Assembly (NCBI RefSeq): GCF_024347535.1
Contig: NZ_AP025498.1
Coordinates: 1,302,001-1,366,000 of the forward strand
Source of the DNA: Vibrio kanaloae
GTDB taxonomy: Bacteria; Pseudomonadota; Gammaproteobacteria; Enterobacterales; Vibrionaceae
Reading direction: 5' to 3'
DNA length: 64,000 nucleotides
Shown here: in pieces, positions 1-9,250 of the stretch
Layout: the number at the start of each line of letters is the position of its first letter
Numbering within the stretch: position 1 is the stretch's first letter
Position numbers and translations under genes: made by a program
Notes under the pieces: generated by a model
Databases searched by the model: none
Told to the model about the DNA's origin: nothing
The model's input: the letters and a program-made list of their open reading frames with translations, nothing else

Positions 1-316
1 CAAGCGCAAACGTTACGTCCCACTTTTCAGCAATTACACGGTCATTTCGTTCGTCGTCTGCAATTTCATCACAAAAAACAACCAAATGATAAACATGATT
101 TGGCGTCGCTAGCTTATAGATAACGTGGCCAAAACCTTGAGCGTCTAATTGCCACTCATGCTTAGTCACTTTCCATTGCTGTTGCGCCATTTTACGAATC
201 AAAGTTCTTACGAAGCTGATACGTGTTTGGTGCATAGCGCCCAGCCTTTCCGGTGCCATGACGACGGTTGCGTCACGTAATACTGATTCAGTGTAGGTAG
301 AACGATGTGCATCCAT
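1..316 (-). CDS. Hypothetical protein, 3' end cut by window edge
   Basis: The first 105 codons are visible, starting MDAHRSTYTESV from an ATG preceded by a GGTGGTG ribosome-binding stretch. The visible part is mixed alpha/beta in character with no signal peptide or membrane segment, and I do not recognise the family. It lies downstream of the BCCT transporter gene on the same strand, about 300 bases away, so it may belong to the same catabolic locus. The rest of the gene lies to the left of the window. Confidence 0.7.
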   Translation of the reverse strand, partial: MDAHRSTYTESVLRDATVVMAPERLGAMHQTRISFVRTLIRKMAQQQWKVTKHEWQLDAQGFGHVIYKLATPNHVYHLVVFCDEIADDERNDRVIAEKWDVTFAL

Positions 317-552
317 TTTGCTCACCACCTTTGTAGTTATAAGGGACTTGCTAGCCATTCAGAACAGGACGTTGCCGTCATTTAAAGCACTTGTTATTAA
401 CAGTATGCTGGTTAGCTTCCACGTTTTTGATAGTTATTGAAGCAAGCGAACTCGCCCATTATTATTTGTTCTCACTAAGTCTCTTCACCTAAATAATGCC
501 GTCCGATGTATCTTCACCAGTACGGTTTTCCTCTTCCTTTCGGAATCTTGTG

Positions 553-574
553 TCAGCCTTCTTTCAAAGGCTGA
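553..574. terminator. Hairpin downstream of the BCCT transporter gene
   Basis: TCAGCCTT (553-560) pairs perfectly with AAGGCTGA (567-574) around a 6-base loop. It lies between the stop of the transporter gene and the next minus-strand gene. The T-rich side is on the plus strand, so as a minus-strand terminator it is imperfect; it could also be an mRNA-processing hairpin. I see nothing else in the 317-614 gap. Confidence 0.4.
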
Positions 575-614
575 TTTGTTCTTATTTCATCAATTTCTTA
601 CAGCGTCTTCTCTT

Positions 615-2222
615 TTATAAACCTTGTTCTTTCGCCATCTTGATTGCGATTTGAGGCGCATTCCAAAGCGATGGTAATAAGATAAAGGACACCGGTACCG
701 CAGTGATAACAATGAAGGATTGCAGCGCTGAAATACCGCCAGAGCCTAGGGAAATAAGAATTAACGCTGTTACCCCCATCATCACACCCCAGAAGGTACG
801 AATAATTGCATTCGGTTCTGTCTCACCACTGATAACTACACTGATGGTGTAAGTCATTGAGTCACCGGTCGTTACGATGAAGATCGTGGTTAAGATCAAG
901 AACAGAATTGAGATAAGCATTGGCATTGGTAGTTGCTGAGTGACCGCCAGTAGCGCGCCTGGTAAGTTAAAGCCTTCAAACGCTTTACTTACACTGCCTG
1001 GATCTGCAATTTCGAACGCAAGACCAGAGCCGCCAACAATCGTGAACCAAAAGCAAGTAACAAACGGTGCGATAAGACTAATGGTTGATACCAATTGGCG
1101 AATACTACGACCGCGAGAAATACGAGCAATAAAGATTGCCATCATTGGGCCGTAACCTAAGAACCAACCCCAGAAGAACACGGTCCACCAGCTCAACCAA
1201 CCTTCGTCACCACGGTAAGTTGCCATTGGAATGAAGTTGTCAATCATGCTGCCTACACCTTGAATATAGCCATTGAAGATGAAGTTTGTTGGACCAAAAA
1301 TCAGGATATAGACCATCAATGCCATCGCCAAAATTACGTTGTAACGGCTTAGCATTTGCATTCCGCGGTTAAGACCACTTAATGCCGACAATGTGTACAG
1401 AACGATCGCAAACAAGATGATGATCAGTTGGGTCGTAAAACCGTCTGGAATACCAAACAATTCGTTCAGTGCGTAGCTCACTTGCAAGCCCAAGAACCCG
1501 ATAGGACCAATGGTGCCCGCCGCTACTGCGACAATACAACATGCATCAATCAATGCGCCTGTATGGCCTTGCAGTGCTCTTTCGCCTAATACAGGGTAAA
1601 GCAGAATACGAGGTTTAAGCGGCAAGCCTTTGTCGTAGTGAAGGTGCATAACCACAATCGAGGTCAAACTACCCACAATGGCCCATGCTAAGAATCCCCA
1701 GTGCATAAACGATTGTGATAACGCATTCACCGCGCCTTGCTGTGCATTTTCTTGCGCGCCATACAATGGTGGTGGGCTAACGTAATGTGCAATCGGCTCT
1801 GCTGCAGCCCAAAATACACCGCCACCAGCAAGTAGCGTACAGAAGATGATCGCCATCCAACGGAAGCCGTCCATTTCAGGTTTAGCGATGCCACCTAGGA
1901 TAACCTTGCCTGTTCGCCCTGCCGCCAGGCCAAGACCAATAAGAAAAGTCAGAAGAAGAAGCATTTGCCAGTAAGGACCGAACACTTTTACAGACCATGC
2001 AAAGCCCGTATTTACTAGGCTTGATAACAGCTCCTCATCAAACAAAGCAAGTGCCACGAACAGAGCGATAAAACCGCCGCTGTACCAAAGTGCTGGGTTG
2101 GTTAGCCCTAATTTGTCTGACGTAGATTCAGACTGGTTTGTGTTGCTGTTTGTATTACTTGCTGTGTGTGCTTGACCCGCATTTAAGCTTGAAGATTTCA
2201 CGCTATTGGTTAAATCAGACAT
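615..2222 (-). CDS. BCCT-family betaine/choline/carnitine-type transporter
   Basis: This 535-residue protein is an inner-membrane secondary transporter of the BCCT family, which imports quaternary-ammonium compounds with sodium or protons. About 12 hydrophobic helices follow a Ser/Thr/Asn-rich N-terminal tail of roughly 45 residues. The Trp-rich family signature is present (WTVFFWGWFLGYGPMMAIFI, about residues 346-365), followed by the conserved ARISRGR loop. Length is usual for the family. The gene heads a minus-strand group near an M19 dipeptidase-like gene and an aldehyde dehydrogenase, so its substrate is more likely a catabolic methylated amine than only an osmolyte. That substrate assignment is inference; the sequence does not fix it. 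Confidence 0.93.
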   Translation of the reverse strand: MSDLTNSVKSSSLNAGQAHTASNTNSNTNQSESTSDKLGLTNPALWYSGGFIALFVALALFDEELLSSLVNTGFAWSVKVFGPYWQMLLLLTFLIGLGLAAGRTGKVILGGIAKPEMDGFRWMAIIFCTLLAGGGVFWAAAEPIAHYVSPPPLYGAQENAQQGAVNALSQSFMHWGFLAWAIVGSLTSIVVMHLHYDKGLPLKPRILLYPVLGERALQGHTGALIDACCIVAVAAGTIGPIGFLGLQVSYALNELFGIPDGFTTQLIIILFAIVLYTLSALSGLNRGMQMLSRYNVILAMALMVYILIFGPTNFIFNGYIQGVGSMIDNFIPMATYRGDEGWLSWWTVFFWGWFLGYGPMMAIFIARISRGRSIRQLVSTISLIAPFVTCFWFTIVGGSGLAFEIADPGSVSKAFEGFNLPGALLAVTQQLPMPMLISILFLILTTIFIVTTGDSMTYTISVVISGETEPNAIIRTFWGVMMGVTALILISLGSGGISALQSFIVITAVPVSFILLPSLWNAPQIAIKMAKEQGL

Positions 2223-2451
2223 ACTCTGACTCCAGAGGTTTCTTTGCAGCTGTCATTTGAATGATGACTACAAGGGTGTATTTAACACCTGCCCTATTGT
2301 TTTTTGTGTTGGGCAGGCTAATCCATGTTTGGGTTACCGCGTTGCGAAATAGACCGTTGTTCCTTTTGAATAGTGAAATTGGTTAAGCAGCACTTGCTCA
2401 TTGAACGTTTGTTAGAAGGCTGCCTTTTAGATGATGACTAGCGAGAAACGC

Positions 2452-3447
2452 TTAAGCCTTGCTTTGCGGCTCTAGGCTATCTTTCAAGAAGTTAAACCAG
2501 TTTTCTCCCAAGACTTGCCCAGCTTCAGACTCGCTGAAACCATGACGCATCAATCCGTTATATATATTTTCCATACCCGCACTACCGCAGAACCAAGGCA
2601 ACGCATCTGGCCAACCTGAGTTGTTTGCAGAGCCTTCACCGTAGTCCATTGCTTTAGACCAACGACCATTTCTCATCCATTCAAGAACAGCTTGAGGTTG
2701 GTTTAAGCATAGGTCACTACCAATACCTAGGTGTTCTACGCCGACCATGTCAGCGGTAGTCGCGACCATCTGGCAGAAGTCTTCCAACGTACATTGGCTG
2801 CCGTTTGGTAGGTGGAATGGGTATAAGCTGAATCCGATTAAACCACCGCGTGCGGTTAGGGCTTTAATCACATCGTTTGATTTGTTTCGTAGCGCATCAT
2901 GAGCGAACGTCGGATTCGCATGGCTGATACAAATAGGACGAGAAGACAGGTCAATTGCTTCAAGTGTTGAGCGTTCGGCACTGTGAGACATATCGATGAT
3001 CATGCCCACTCGGTTCATCTCTTCGATGGCTTGCTTACCAAATCGAGTAATACCCGTATCGTTCTTCTCGTAGCAACCCGTCGCCAATAAGCTCTGGTTG
3101 TTGTACGTCAGTTGCATGATCAAAAGACCTTGCTTACGCATCACTTCGATAAGACCAATCTCATCGTCGATTGGAGAACAGTTTTGAGCACCAAGGAAAA
3201 TACCGACTTTGCCGGTCGCTTTTGCAGTTTCAACATCAGCCATTGAATGAATCGGCATGATAATGTCTGCATTCTGCTCGAATCTTAAGTTCCACTCTGC
3301 AAAGCGAGATAAGGTTTCACGAGCTGTCTCGTGGTAAACCGCGGTAGCGTGAACTGCTGTAATGCCGCTCGCCTTTAGTGTTTGGAAGTATTCTCTGTTC
3401 CAATTGCAGTATTGCAATCCATCTATAACAATCCGTTGCTGGTACAT
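2452..3447 (-). CDS. M19 (renal dipeptidase-like) family protein
   Basis: This 331-residue amidohydrolase-fold protein resembles M19 membrane-dipeptidase relatives, in particular the subfamily I recall from betaine/dimethylglycine clusters of other gammaproteobacteria. Recognisable stretches are FLGAQNCSPIDDE, MNRVGMIIDMSHS, the ISHANP metal-binding segment, GIGSDLCLNQ and a C-terminal GENW. The N-terminal zinc motif (HxD) of classical dipeptidases is replaced by DGLQYCNW, and the bridging Glu region reads AQN, so catalysis may differ from true dipeptidases. I chose the ATG at 3447 rather than the GTG at 3453 because AGGAG lies just upstream. It lies between the transporter and aldehyde dehydrogenase genes on the same strand. 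Confidence 0.85.
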   Translation of the reverse strand: MYQQRIVIDGLQYCNWNREYFQTLKASGITAVHATAVYHETARETLSRFAEWNLRFEQNADIIMPIHSMADVETAKATGKVGIFLGAQNCSPIDDEIGLIEVMRKQGLLIMQLTYNNQSLLATGCYEKNDTGITRFGKQAIEEMNRVGMIIDMSHSAERSTLEAIDLSSRPICISHANPTFAHDALRNKSNDVIKALTARGGLIGFSLYPFHLPNGSQCTLEDFCQMVATTADMVGVEHLGIGSDLCLNQPQAVLEWMRNGRWSKAMDYGEGSANNSGWPDALPWFCGSAGMENIYNGLMRHGFSESEAGQVLGENWFNFLKDSLEPQSKA

Positions 3448-3567
3448 AACCACTCCTATTGAAAGCTCAGTGTTCTAGCTCGGTTTTGAAAACACGCTCA
3501 AATAACATGTTTTCAAAAATGGGTTAAATCACGTCTCTAATTTCATTTGCTGTGTTGGGTTTGGGTG

Positions 3568-3594
3568 TTGGCCTGACTCTATGAATCAGGCCAA
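3568..3594. terminator. Hairpin after the aldehyde dehydrogenase gene
   Basis: TTGGCCTGA (3568-3576) and TCAGGCCAA (3586-3594) form a perfect 9-bp stem with a 9-base loop, 22 bases beyond the aldehyde dehydrogenase stop codon. It probably limits read-through into the dipeptidase-like gene. There is no long U tract on the minus strand. Confidence 0.5.
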
Positions 3595-3615
3595 TTCTTA
3601 TCAATAGAGAGCTGA

Positions 3616-5079
3616 CTAGTAAGGACGCTGGTAAGCCGTCTTCACTACTGTGTAGAACTCTTTCGCGTATTGACCTTGCTCACGAGGACCGAAGCTAGAC
3701 TCTTTACGGCCACCAAACGGTACGTGGTAATCAGTGCCTGCTGTTGGTAGGTTCACCATCACACAACCTGTTTGCGCTTGTTGCTTGAACATTGCGCTAG
3801 TACGTAGGCTCTGAGTAATGATGCCGCCTGTTAGACCAAAGCGAGTATCGTTGGTCGTCGCAATCGCTTCTTCTAAGTCAGCCACACGAATCACGCTTGC
3901 CATTGGTGCGAACACTTCTTCTTGGTTCACTTCCCAATCGTTCTTCGTGTTCAAGAACAGCGTTGGAGACATGTAGAAACCTTCGTGTTTCATGCTCAAG
4001 CGTTCGCCACCGAATGCCAGCTCACCGCCGCTTTGACGTGCTTTCTCAACCCAACCCAGGTTCGCTTCAAGTTGGTTGCCGTCAACAACAGGGCCCATGA
4101 ATACGCCGTCTTCTAGCGCGTGACCCACTTTAAGTTCGCTCATGCGTTTGATTAGTGCTTCAACGTATTGGTCGTGAATGCCATCCATAACCACAAGGCG
4201 AGAAGACGCGGTACATTTTTGACCTGCGCCAGAGAACGAACCTGCAATCGTTGCATCAACCGCTGTTTGGATATCAGCATCGTCTGCAACCACAAGTGCG
4301 TTCTTACTGCCCATTTCTAGTTGGCAACGAACGAAGTTTGGCGCTGTAGCAGCGGCAACCTTACGACCCGTATCAACCGAACCGGTAAAGCTCACACCGT
4401 TCACTTCTTTAGAGTTGATCAGTGCATCACCCACTGTTGAACCGCTACCCAGAACAAGGTTGAACGTACCCGTAGGGATACCTTGACGGTGGATGATTTC
4501 AGTAAGCGCAACCGCACTTGCTGGTGTTAGGTTTGCTGGTTTCCAGATAACGCTGTTACCGAAAGCAAGCGCAGGAGCGATTTTCCAAGCCGCTGTTGCT
4601 GTCGGGAAGTTCCAAGGAGAGATGATGCCAATAACACCAACGGCTTCACGAGTCACTTCAACAGAAACGCCTGGGCGAACTGATTCTGCGTTATCACCAA
4701 TCTGACGAAGCACTTCAGCCGCGAAGTATTGGAAGAACTGACCTGCACGGTAAATTTCGCCACGACCTTCAGCAAAAGGCTTACCTTCTTCACGAGAAAG
4801 CAACGTACCCAGCTCGTCACAACGTGCAATCAGCTCATCACCAATCGCTTGAAGTACTGCTTGCTTACGTTCAATTGGCGTTTTTTCCCACTCTGGTTGA
4901 GCGTGCTTTGCCGCTGAAATCGCTTGTTGAACTTGTTCAGCACTTGCTTGTGCAAAGTTACCGATGTTTTCAGAAATATCTGATGGGTTAATGTTCATAA
5001 CGGTGCTTACACCCGCTTGCCATTCGCCGCCAATGTAAAGTGCGTTTTCTGCTTGAACATTCTGTAATTGAGTCATCAT
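3616..5079 (-). CDS. NAD(P)-dependent aldehyde dehydrogenase, alpha-ketoglutaric semialdehyde dehydrogenase-like
   Basis: This 487-residue cytosolic aldehyde dehydrogenase oxidises a semialdehyde to the acid. The order of motifs is the family's: SPWNFP near residue 155, the FTGS cofactor loop, the general-base Glu in LEMGSKN, the catalytic Cys in GAGQKCTASSR and a C-terminal PFGGRKESSFGPREQG. The last two motifs resemble alpha-ketoglutaric semialdehyde dehydrogenases used for hydroxyproline and sugar-acid breakdown, but I cannot exclude another semialdehyde substrate. Either of two adjacent ATG codons could start translation after AAGGACAG. The neighbouring RidA gene and divergent LysR gene suggest a substrate-induced catabolic unit. 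Confidence 0.9.
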   Translation of the reverse strand: MMTQLQNVQAENALYIGGEWQAGVSTVMNINPSDISENIGNFAQASAEQVQQAISAAKHAQPEWEKTPIERKQAVLQAIGDELIARCDELGTLLSREEGKPFAEGRGEIYRAGQFFQYFAAEVLRQIGDNAESVRPGVSVEVTREAVGVIGIISPWNFPTATAAWKIAPALAFGNSVIWKPANLTPASAVALTEIIHRQGIPTGTFNLVLGSGSTVGDALINSKEVNGVSFTGSVDTGRKVAAATAPNFVRCQLEMGSKNALVVADDADIQTAVDATIAGSFSGAGQKCTASSRLVVMDGIHDQYVEALIKRMSELKVGHALEDGVFMGPVVDGNQLEANLGWVEKARQSGGELAFGGERLSMKHEGFYMSPTLFLNTKNDWEVNQEEVFAPMASVIRVADLEEAIATTNDTRFGLTGGIITQSLRTSAMFKQQAQTGCVMVNLPTAGTDYHVPFGGRKESSFGPREQGQYAKEFYTVVKTAYQRPY

Positions 5080-5274
5080 TCTGTCCTTGTAACGGTTTGG
5101 TCGCGGTTGAGCCTGGCAACCATCTGGTTAATTAATAAACTGTTAATATTCAGGTAATTAATTGCTAAAATAAGTCGTATATTTCGTATCTAAAGTGAAC
5201 CTGTTCGCTTGTATCAATAAACCGCTTTAATTCAAAGAGTATTGAACCGCAAATAGCCTTAGTTCACAGTCGAG

Positions 5275-5685
5275 TTATTCAGGTTGAGACGCCGATGCAT
5301 AAACCACGAACTCGACCAGCATCTCTTCTCTTGCTAACCCTGCAACGACGACCGCAGCACGGTTTGGATAAGGTGCATTGAAGTATTCTCCGTATACGCT
5401 GTTTACCGTTTTTAGGTATTCACGGTCTGTCACGTAAATCAGAACTTGCAGCACGGAATCCATAGATTCGCCTGCACACTCCAACGTATGAACAAGGTTG
5501 TTAAAAGTCTGTCGCGTTTGCGCTTCAATACCGCCCTCTACGACTGCGCCCGTTTCATCAATTGGAATCTGCGCGGTGTATAGAGTACCGTTATTTACGA
5601 TCGCCCACTCTAGTGGTGCTTTTGAAGCAAAAAGAGCGGTTTTTACTGGGTGTTTTTTAGTTTGTGCGTTCACGATTCCATCCAA
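5275..5685 (-). CDS. RidA/YjgF-family protein
   Basis: This 136-residue protein belongs to the RidA (YjgF/YER057c/UK114) family, whose founding members hydrolyse reactive enamine/imine intermediates released by PLP enzymes. Visible family features are GTLYTAQIPID near residue 34, QTRQTFNNL, the VLIYVTD strand and the PYPNRAAVVVAGL segment near the C terminus. The usual Arg-containing PxRxAV pocket is kept as PNRAAV. It is the first minus-strand gene facing the LysR gene. In this context it may be a catabolic enzyme of the same pathway rather than general deaminase; that is inference. Confidence 0.9.
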   Translation of the reverse strand: MDGIVNAQTKKHPVKTALFASKAPLEWAIVNNGTLYTAQIPIDETGAVVEGGIEAQTRQTFNNLVHTLECAGESMDSVLQVLIYVTDREYLKTVNSVYGEYFNAPYPNRAAVVVAGLAREEMLVEFVVYASASQPE

Positions 5686-5830
5686 CTTTGTAACAACTAT
5701 GTTTCAAGATGGTTAAATACTGCACCTTGACGAATGATAAATCTAACGGTAAATTTTGTGCATTTGATAAATAAAACCTATCACCTATCAAAAAGTAAGG
5801 TATAGCAAGGGCTAGAGAAGGATCAGTGCC

Positions 5831-6721
5831 ATGAGTATTAAGCTACAACAGTTAAAACATTTTGTTTTAGTGGTCGAAGAAGGCGGATTTCGAGCAGCAT
5901 CTCACCGAGCAAATCGATCGCAAGCGGCACTTTCTACATCAATAAAAGAGCTAGAAAAAATACTCGGCCAACCACTGTTTGAAACAGGCAACAAATCCAC
6001 ACTGACTCCTTTCGGGGAAATATGCCTTCCAAAAGTCATTCAGTTTCTTAATATTTACAATGCGTTAGACAATGACTTACGTGCCGCCGCCGCAGGACAA
6101 CAAGGAAGAGTGCGAATAGCGAGCGTGCCATCGGTAGCGGCAAAATTAATCCCTAGTGTTTTAGGAGCTTTTTGTGAGCAGTACCCGAATGTTGAGGTAA
6201 GCTTGATTGATGACAATGCGGCTGGTGTGGAAGCAAGATTACTCTCTGGGGAAGTGGATGTTGCCCTCGGAAATATCTCCCATTTAGAAGAAGAGAGCAT
6301 CGATTTCACGCCATTGCTCTCCGATCCTATTGGTGTGGTCTGCCTCAGAGACAACCCTATCGCCTCTCAGTCCGAGGGAATAGAATGGCAAACTTTGTTA
6401 AAACAACCGTTCATTCGCAACGGGACGTGTACCCTACTTGACCCAACACCCGCACGAATGCTCAGTGAACAAGCGCTCTATTCCGTGGAGAACATCACTT
6501 CGCTGTTTTCTGTATTAGAACTTGGGATAGGCGTAACCACGTTACCTAAACTGGCCTTTCCTACCAATGAGACCCGCTTGGTGTGGATTCCGTTGATTGA
6601 CCCGCCATTACAGCGTCAAATCGGTATTTTTAGATTAGCCGACCGTACGATCTCACCGCAAGCTCAGGCCTTTCACGATCTGTGTATTCAATACCTCAGC
6701 TATGGAGACAACAAAGCGTAA
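5831..6721 (+). CDS. LysR-family transcriptional regulator
   Basis: This 296-residue LysR-type regulator has an N-terminal winged helix-turn-helix (residues 1-65, with the GGFRAASHRANRSQAALSTS recognition region) and a C-terminal periplasmic-binding-protein-like effector domain (about 90-290). It is divergently transcribed from the RidA gene with a 145-base intergenic region rich in T-N11-A type repeats, the normal arrangement for a LysR regulator controlling the opposite genes. The likely targets are the RidA, aldehyde dehydrogenase, dipeptidase-like and BCCT genes. The inducer is unknown. AAGGATC lies upstream of the ATG. Confidence 0.93.
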   Translation: MSIKLQQLKHFVLVVEEGGFRAASHRANRSQAALSTSIKELEKILGQPLFETGNKSTLTPFGEICLPKVIQFLNIYNALDNDLRAAAAGQQGRVRIASVPSVAAKLIPSVLGAFCEQYPNVEVSLIDDNAAGVEARLLSGEVDVALGNISHLEEESIDFTPLLSDPIGVVCLRDNPIASQSEGIEWQTLLKQPFIRNGTCTLLDPTPARMLSEQALYSVENITSLFSVLELGIGVTTLPKLAFPTNETRLVWIPLIDPPLQRQIGIFRLADRTISPQAQAFHDLCIQYLSYGDNKA

Positions 6722-6850
6722 CTCATTAAATACATGATTGGTCAGAATTAGAAACTTTCACGTAGTTCAACGGCTCGTTGGTGCTAGACATACACATAGC
6801 TTTTTTCAAGCAAGCCTTAACCCCAGGCCATAGGTTAAGTTTAGTGGATC

Positions 6851-6880
6851 AAAAAAAGCTCACTAAATAGCGAGCCTTTT
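6851..6880. terminator. Bidirectional terminator between lysR and S4 genes
   Basis: An A-run, GCTC (6858-6861), a 10-base loop, GAGC (6872-6875) and TTTT form a small intrinsic terminator between two convergent genes. It can act in both directions because both flanks are A/T tracts. Confidence 0.65.
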
Positions 6881-6952
6881 GATATCTGCTTAAGTAAAAC
6901 CTAGGTCAAACCTTACTTAGGTTTAAAAAGAGTAGCAGTTTAGAACTATAAC

Positions 6953-7501
6953 TTAGAAGAATTCAATCGAATTGCGTCCGCTTTTATCATCACGTTGTGG
7001 CTTTGGCGTGTCCGCTTTCTTTTTCGGTCTGTTTTCTTTCTTCTTCTCTTTTTTCTCTTTCTTAGGTTCAGCTTTAGCACTTAGCGTATCTGCAGTGCTC
7101 CGCTGCGATTCTTTCTTGCTTGAACCCTTTTTAGACTGACCTTTCTTCGTCTTGTTGTTTTGTTGCGGCGCTTCTTTTTTTTTCGGTTTTTCTGATTCTT
7201 CTTGTACTGGCTGATCACACACCACTACATAGTATTCTTGATTGAATTCAAAGAAGTCGCCATCGTACATTTTACGACGCTTACGCGTTTCTAGCTCACC
7301 ATTTACCGCTACGTAGCCTTCAGAAATGATGTGTTTAGCCTCACCGCCACCGCTTACTAGGTTAGCGATCTTAAACGCTTTGTAGAGCTCGATTGGCTGA
7401 GAAGAAACATCGATACCAATGGCTTCGATTTCAATCTCTTCGCCTTCTTCACCGTGATCGTAACCTTCGTAATCAGCGTCTTCGTAATGTTCTTGGTCCA
7501 T
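6953..7501 (-). CDS. S4-domain RNA-binding protein with Lys-rich tail
   Basis: The protein has 182 residues in three parts: an acidic N terminus (1-28), an S4-like RNA-binding domain (about 33-95, with LYKAFKIANLVSGGGEAKHI and the typical VNGELETRKRRK turn) and a highly basic, low-complexity Lys/Glu/Ser tail (about 100-182). The S4 part resembles the YbcJ/RlbA-like small ribosome-associated proteins, with the long Lys-rich extension added. A cytosolic RNA-binding role follows from the domain; the partner is unknown. AGAGGT precedes the ATG. The gene is convergent with the LysR gene and separated from yejF. Confidence 0.85.
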   Translation of the reverse strand: MDQEHYEDADYEGYDHGEEGEEIEIEAIGIDVSSQPIELYKAFKIANLVSGGGEAKHIISEGYVAVNGELETRKRRKMYDGDFFEFNQEYYVVVCDQPVQEESEKPKKKEAPQQNNKTKKGQSKKGSSKKESQRSTADTLSAKAEPKKEKKEKKKENRPKKKADTPKPQRDDKSGRNSIEFF

Positions 7502-7618
7502 GGTGACCTCTACCTAAATATGTACTTCTGAAATATTGGGCGCAGTGTAATCTTAAAACAACGAAATGACCATGTTGAATTGATCAGGTCATTATTTGTT
7601 TTAATGCTGTCACCTCCG

Positions 7619-9241
7619 TTATAACGTCCCACCAACATTTGAAAGACTCACAAGCTGCTTGGTGTATTCATGTTGCGGATTTCCGAACAAAGTCTCAGTG
7701 TCGCCCTTCTCTATTACCTCACCAGCTTTCATCACAATAGTGTAGTGACACAAGGATTTCACAACATTCAAATCATGGCTGATAAACAAATAGGTCAGGC
7801 CGTACTTTTCTTGAAGTGACTTCAGTAAATCCAGTACTTGAGCTTGGACGGTTCTGTCTAATGACGATGTTGGTTCATCGAGCAAGATAAACTCTGGCTT
7901 AAGAATAAGAGCTCGTGCAATGGCGATACGCTGCCTTTGTCCGCCAGAAAATTCGTTGGGATAGCGGTGACGAGTTTCTGGATCGAGGTCGACTTCTTTC
8001 ATTACGTCACAGATGCGTTGGTCGAGTTCATTCTCATCCAATTGTTGATGCACTAACAAACCTTCACCAATCACCTGAGCGACCGACATTCTTGGGTTCA
8101 ACGCAGAGAATGGGTCTTGAAAGACGACTTGCATACGGCTTCGAAATGGTAGCATCCGCTGGCGGTTTAGCCCTTGAAGCTGCTCGCTTTCATAAGTGAT
8201 CGAACCTTCACTCTCCACCAGCTTTAATATCGCCATACCTGTGGTCGACTTACCCGAACCACTCTCTCCAACTAAGCCAATTGAGTGCCCTTTCTTCAAA
8301 GTGAACTCCATGTCTGTTACGGCTTTGACATGAGAAATGGTTCGCTTAAATAAACCGCCCGTAATCGGGAACCAAACACGAAGTTGATTAACATCGAGCA
8401 GAGGTTCACTTTCCGGAGAAACTGGAACGGGCAAGCCTTTCGGGTCAGAGTTGATAAGCTTTTGCGTATAAGGGTGAGCTGGTGCATTAAAGAGTGTTTG
8501 GCAGTCATTGCTTTCAACCAAGCGACCATCTTTCATTACCGCTACTCTGTCGGCAATCTTACGAACGATGCTTAAGTCATGAGTGATAAAAAGCATCGCC
8601 ATACCCAGCTCTTGTTGCAGATCTTTTAACAGGTCGAGAATCTGCGCTTGTACTGATACATCCAAAGCCGTTGTCGGCTCATCAGCGATAAGCAGTTCTG
8701 GTTCGTTGATCAGTGCCATCGCAATCATCACACGCTGACGCTCTCCACCTGACAGCTCGTGCGGATACGCGGATATCTTCTGCTCTGGGTAACGAATACC
8801 CACCTTTGAAAGCCACTCTATCGCCAAGGCTTGCGCTTTATTGGTTCGCATTCCTCGGTGAATAGAAAGAGTTTCAACCAGCTGCTTACCGACTCGATGA
8901 AGTGGGTTCAACGACACCATAGGCTCTTGGAAGATCATGCCGATGCGACCACCACGAATCCCGCGCAATAGCCTTTCAGAGCAACTCAGGATATCGGTAC
9001 CTGAGAAATTAATCTTACCGTTTAAGTAGTGCGATGAGCCTTTAGGCAGCAGTTTTAAAATCGAGTTAGCTGTAACCGATTTACCGGAGCCACTCTCGCC
9101 CACCAGCGCCAATGTCTCACCTTTGTATATTTCTAAAGAGACATCTTGCGTCACTTGTTCTATCGAATCTTTTCGCCCGAAACCGACCGACAATTTGTCG
9201 ATGGTCAAAACTGGAGAAGCAGGCGTTGTATTTGAAGTCAT
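7619..9241 (-). CDS. yejF: Peptide ABC transporter, fused dual ATPase YejF
   Basis: This 540-residue protein contains two complete ABC ATPase domains in tandem. The first has Walker A GESGSGKS near residue 51 and signature LSGGERQR; the second has GESGSGKS near residue 324 and FSGGQRQR. Each has a Walker B (LLIADEP, ILLDEP) and an oligopeptide-transporter C-terminal extension (HPYTQKL, HEYTKQL). It energises the YejBE permease, known to import microcin C and peptides in Escherichia coli. It is the last gene of a four-gene operon, 9 bases after yejE, and its size matches YejF rather than separate OppD/OppF proteins. Confidence 0.94.
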   Translation of the reverse strand: MTSNTTPASPVLTIDKLSVGFGRKDSIEQVTQDVSLEIYKGETLALVGESGSGKSVTANSILKLLPKGSSHYLNGKINFSGTDILSCSERLLRGIRGGRIGMIFQEPMVSLNPLHRVGKQLVETLSIHRGMRTNKAQALAIEWLSKVGIRYPEQKISAYPHELSGGERQRVMIAMALINEPELLIADEPTTALDVSVQAQILDLLKDLQQELGMAMLFITHDLSIVRKIADRVAVMKDGRLVESNDCQTLFNAPAHPYTQKLINSDPKGLPVPVSPESEPLLDVNQLRVWFPITGGLFKRTISHVKAVTDMEFTLKKGHSIGLVGESGSGKSTTGMAILKLVESEGSITYESEQLQGLNRQRMLPFRSRMQVVFQDPFSALNPRMSVAQVIGEGLLVHQQLDENELDQRICDVMKEVDLDPETRHRYPNEFSGGQRQRIAIARALILKPEFILLDEPTSSLDRTVQAQVLDLLKSLQEKYGLTYLFISHDLNVVKSLCHYTIVMKAGEVIEKGDTETLFGNPQHEYTKQLVSLSNVGGTL

Positions 9242-9250
9242 AACCTATCC

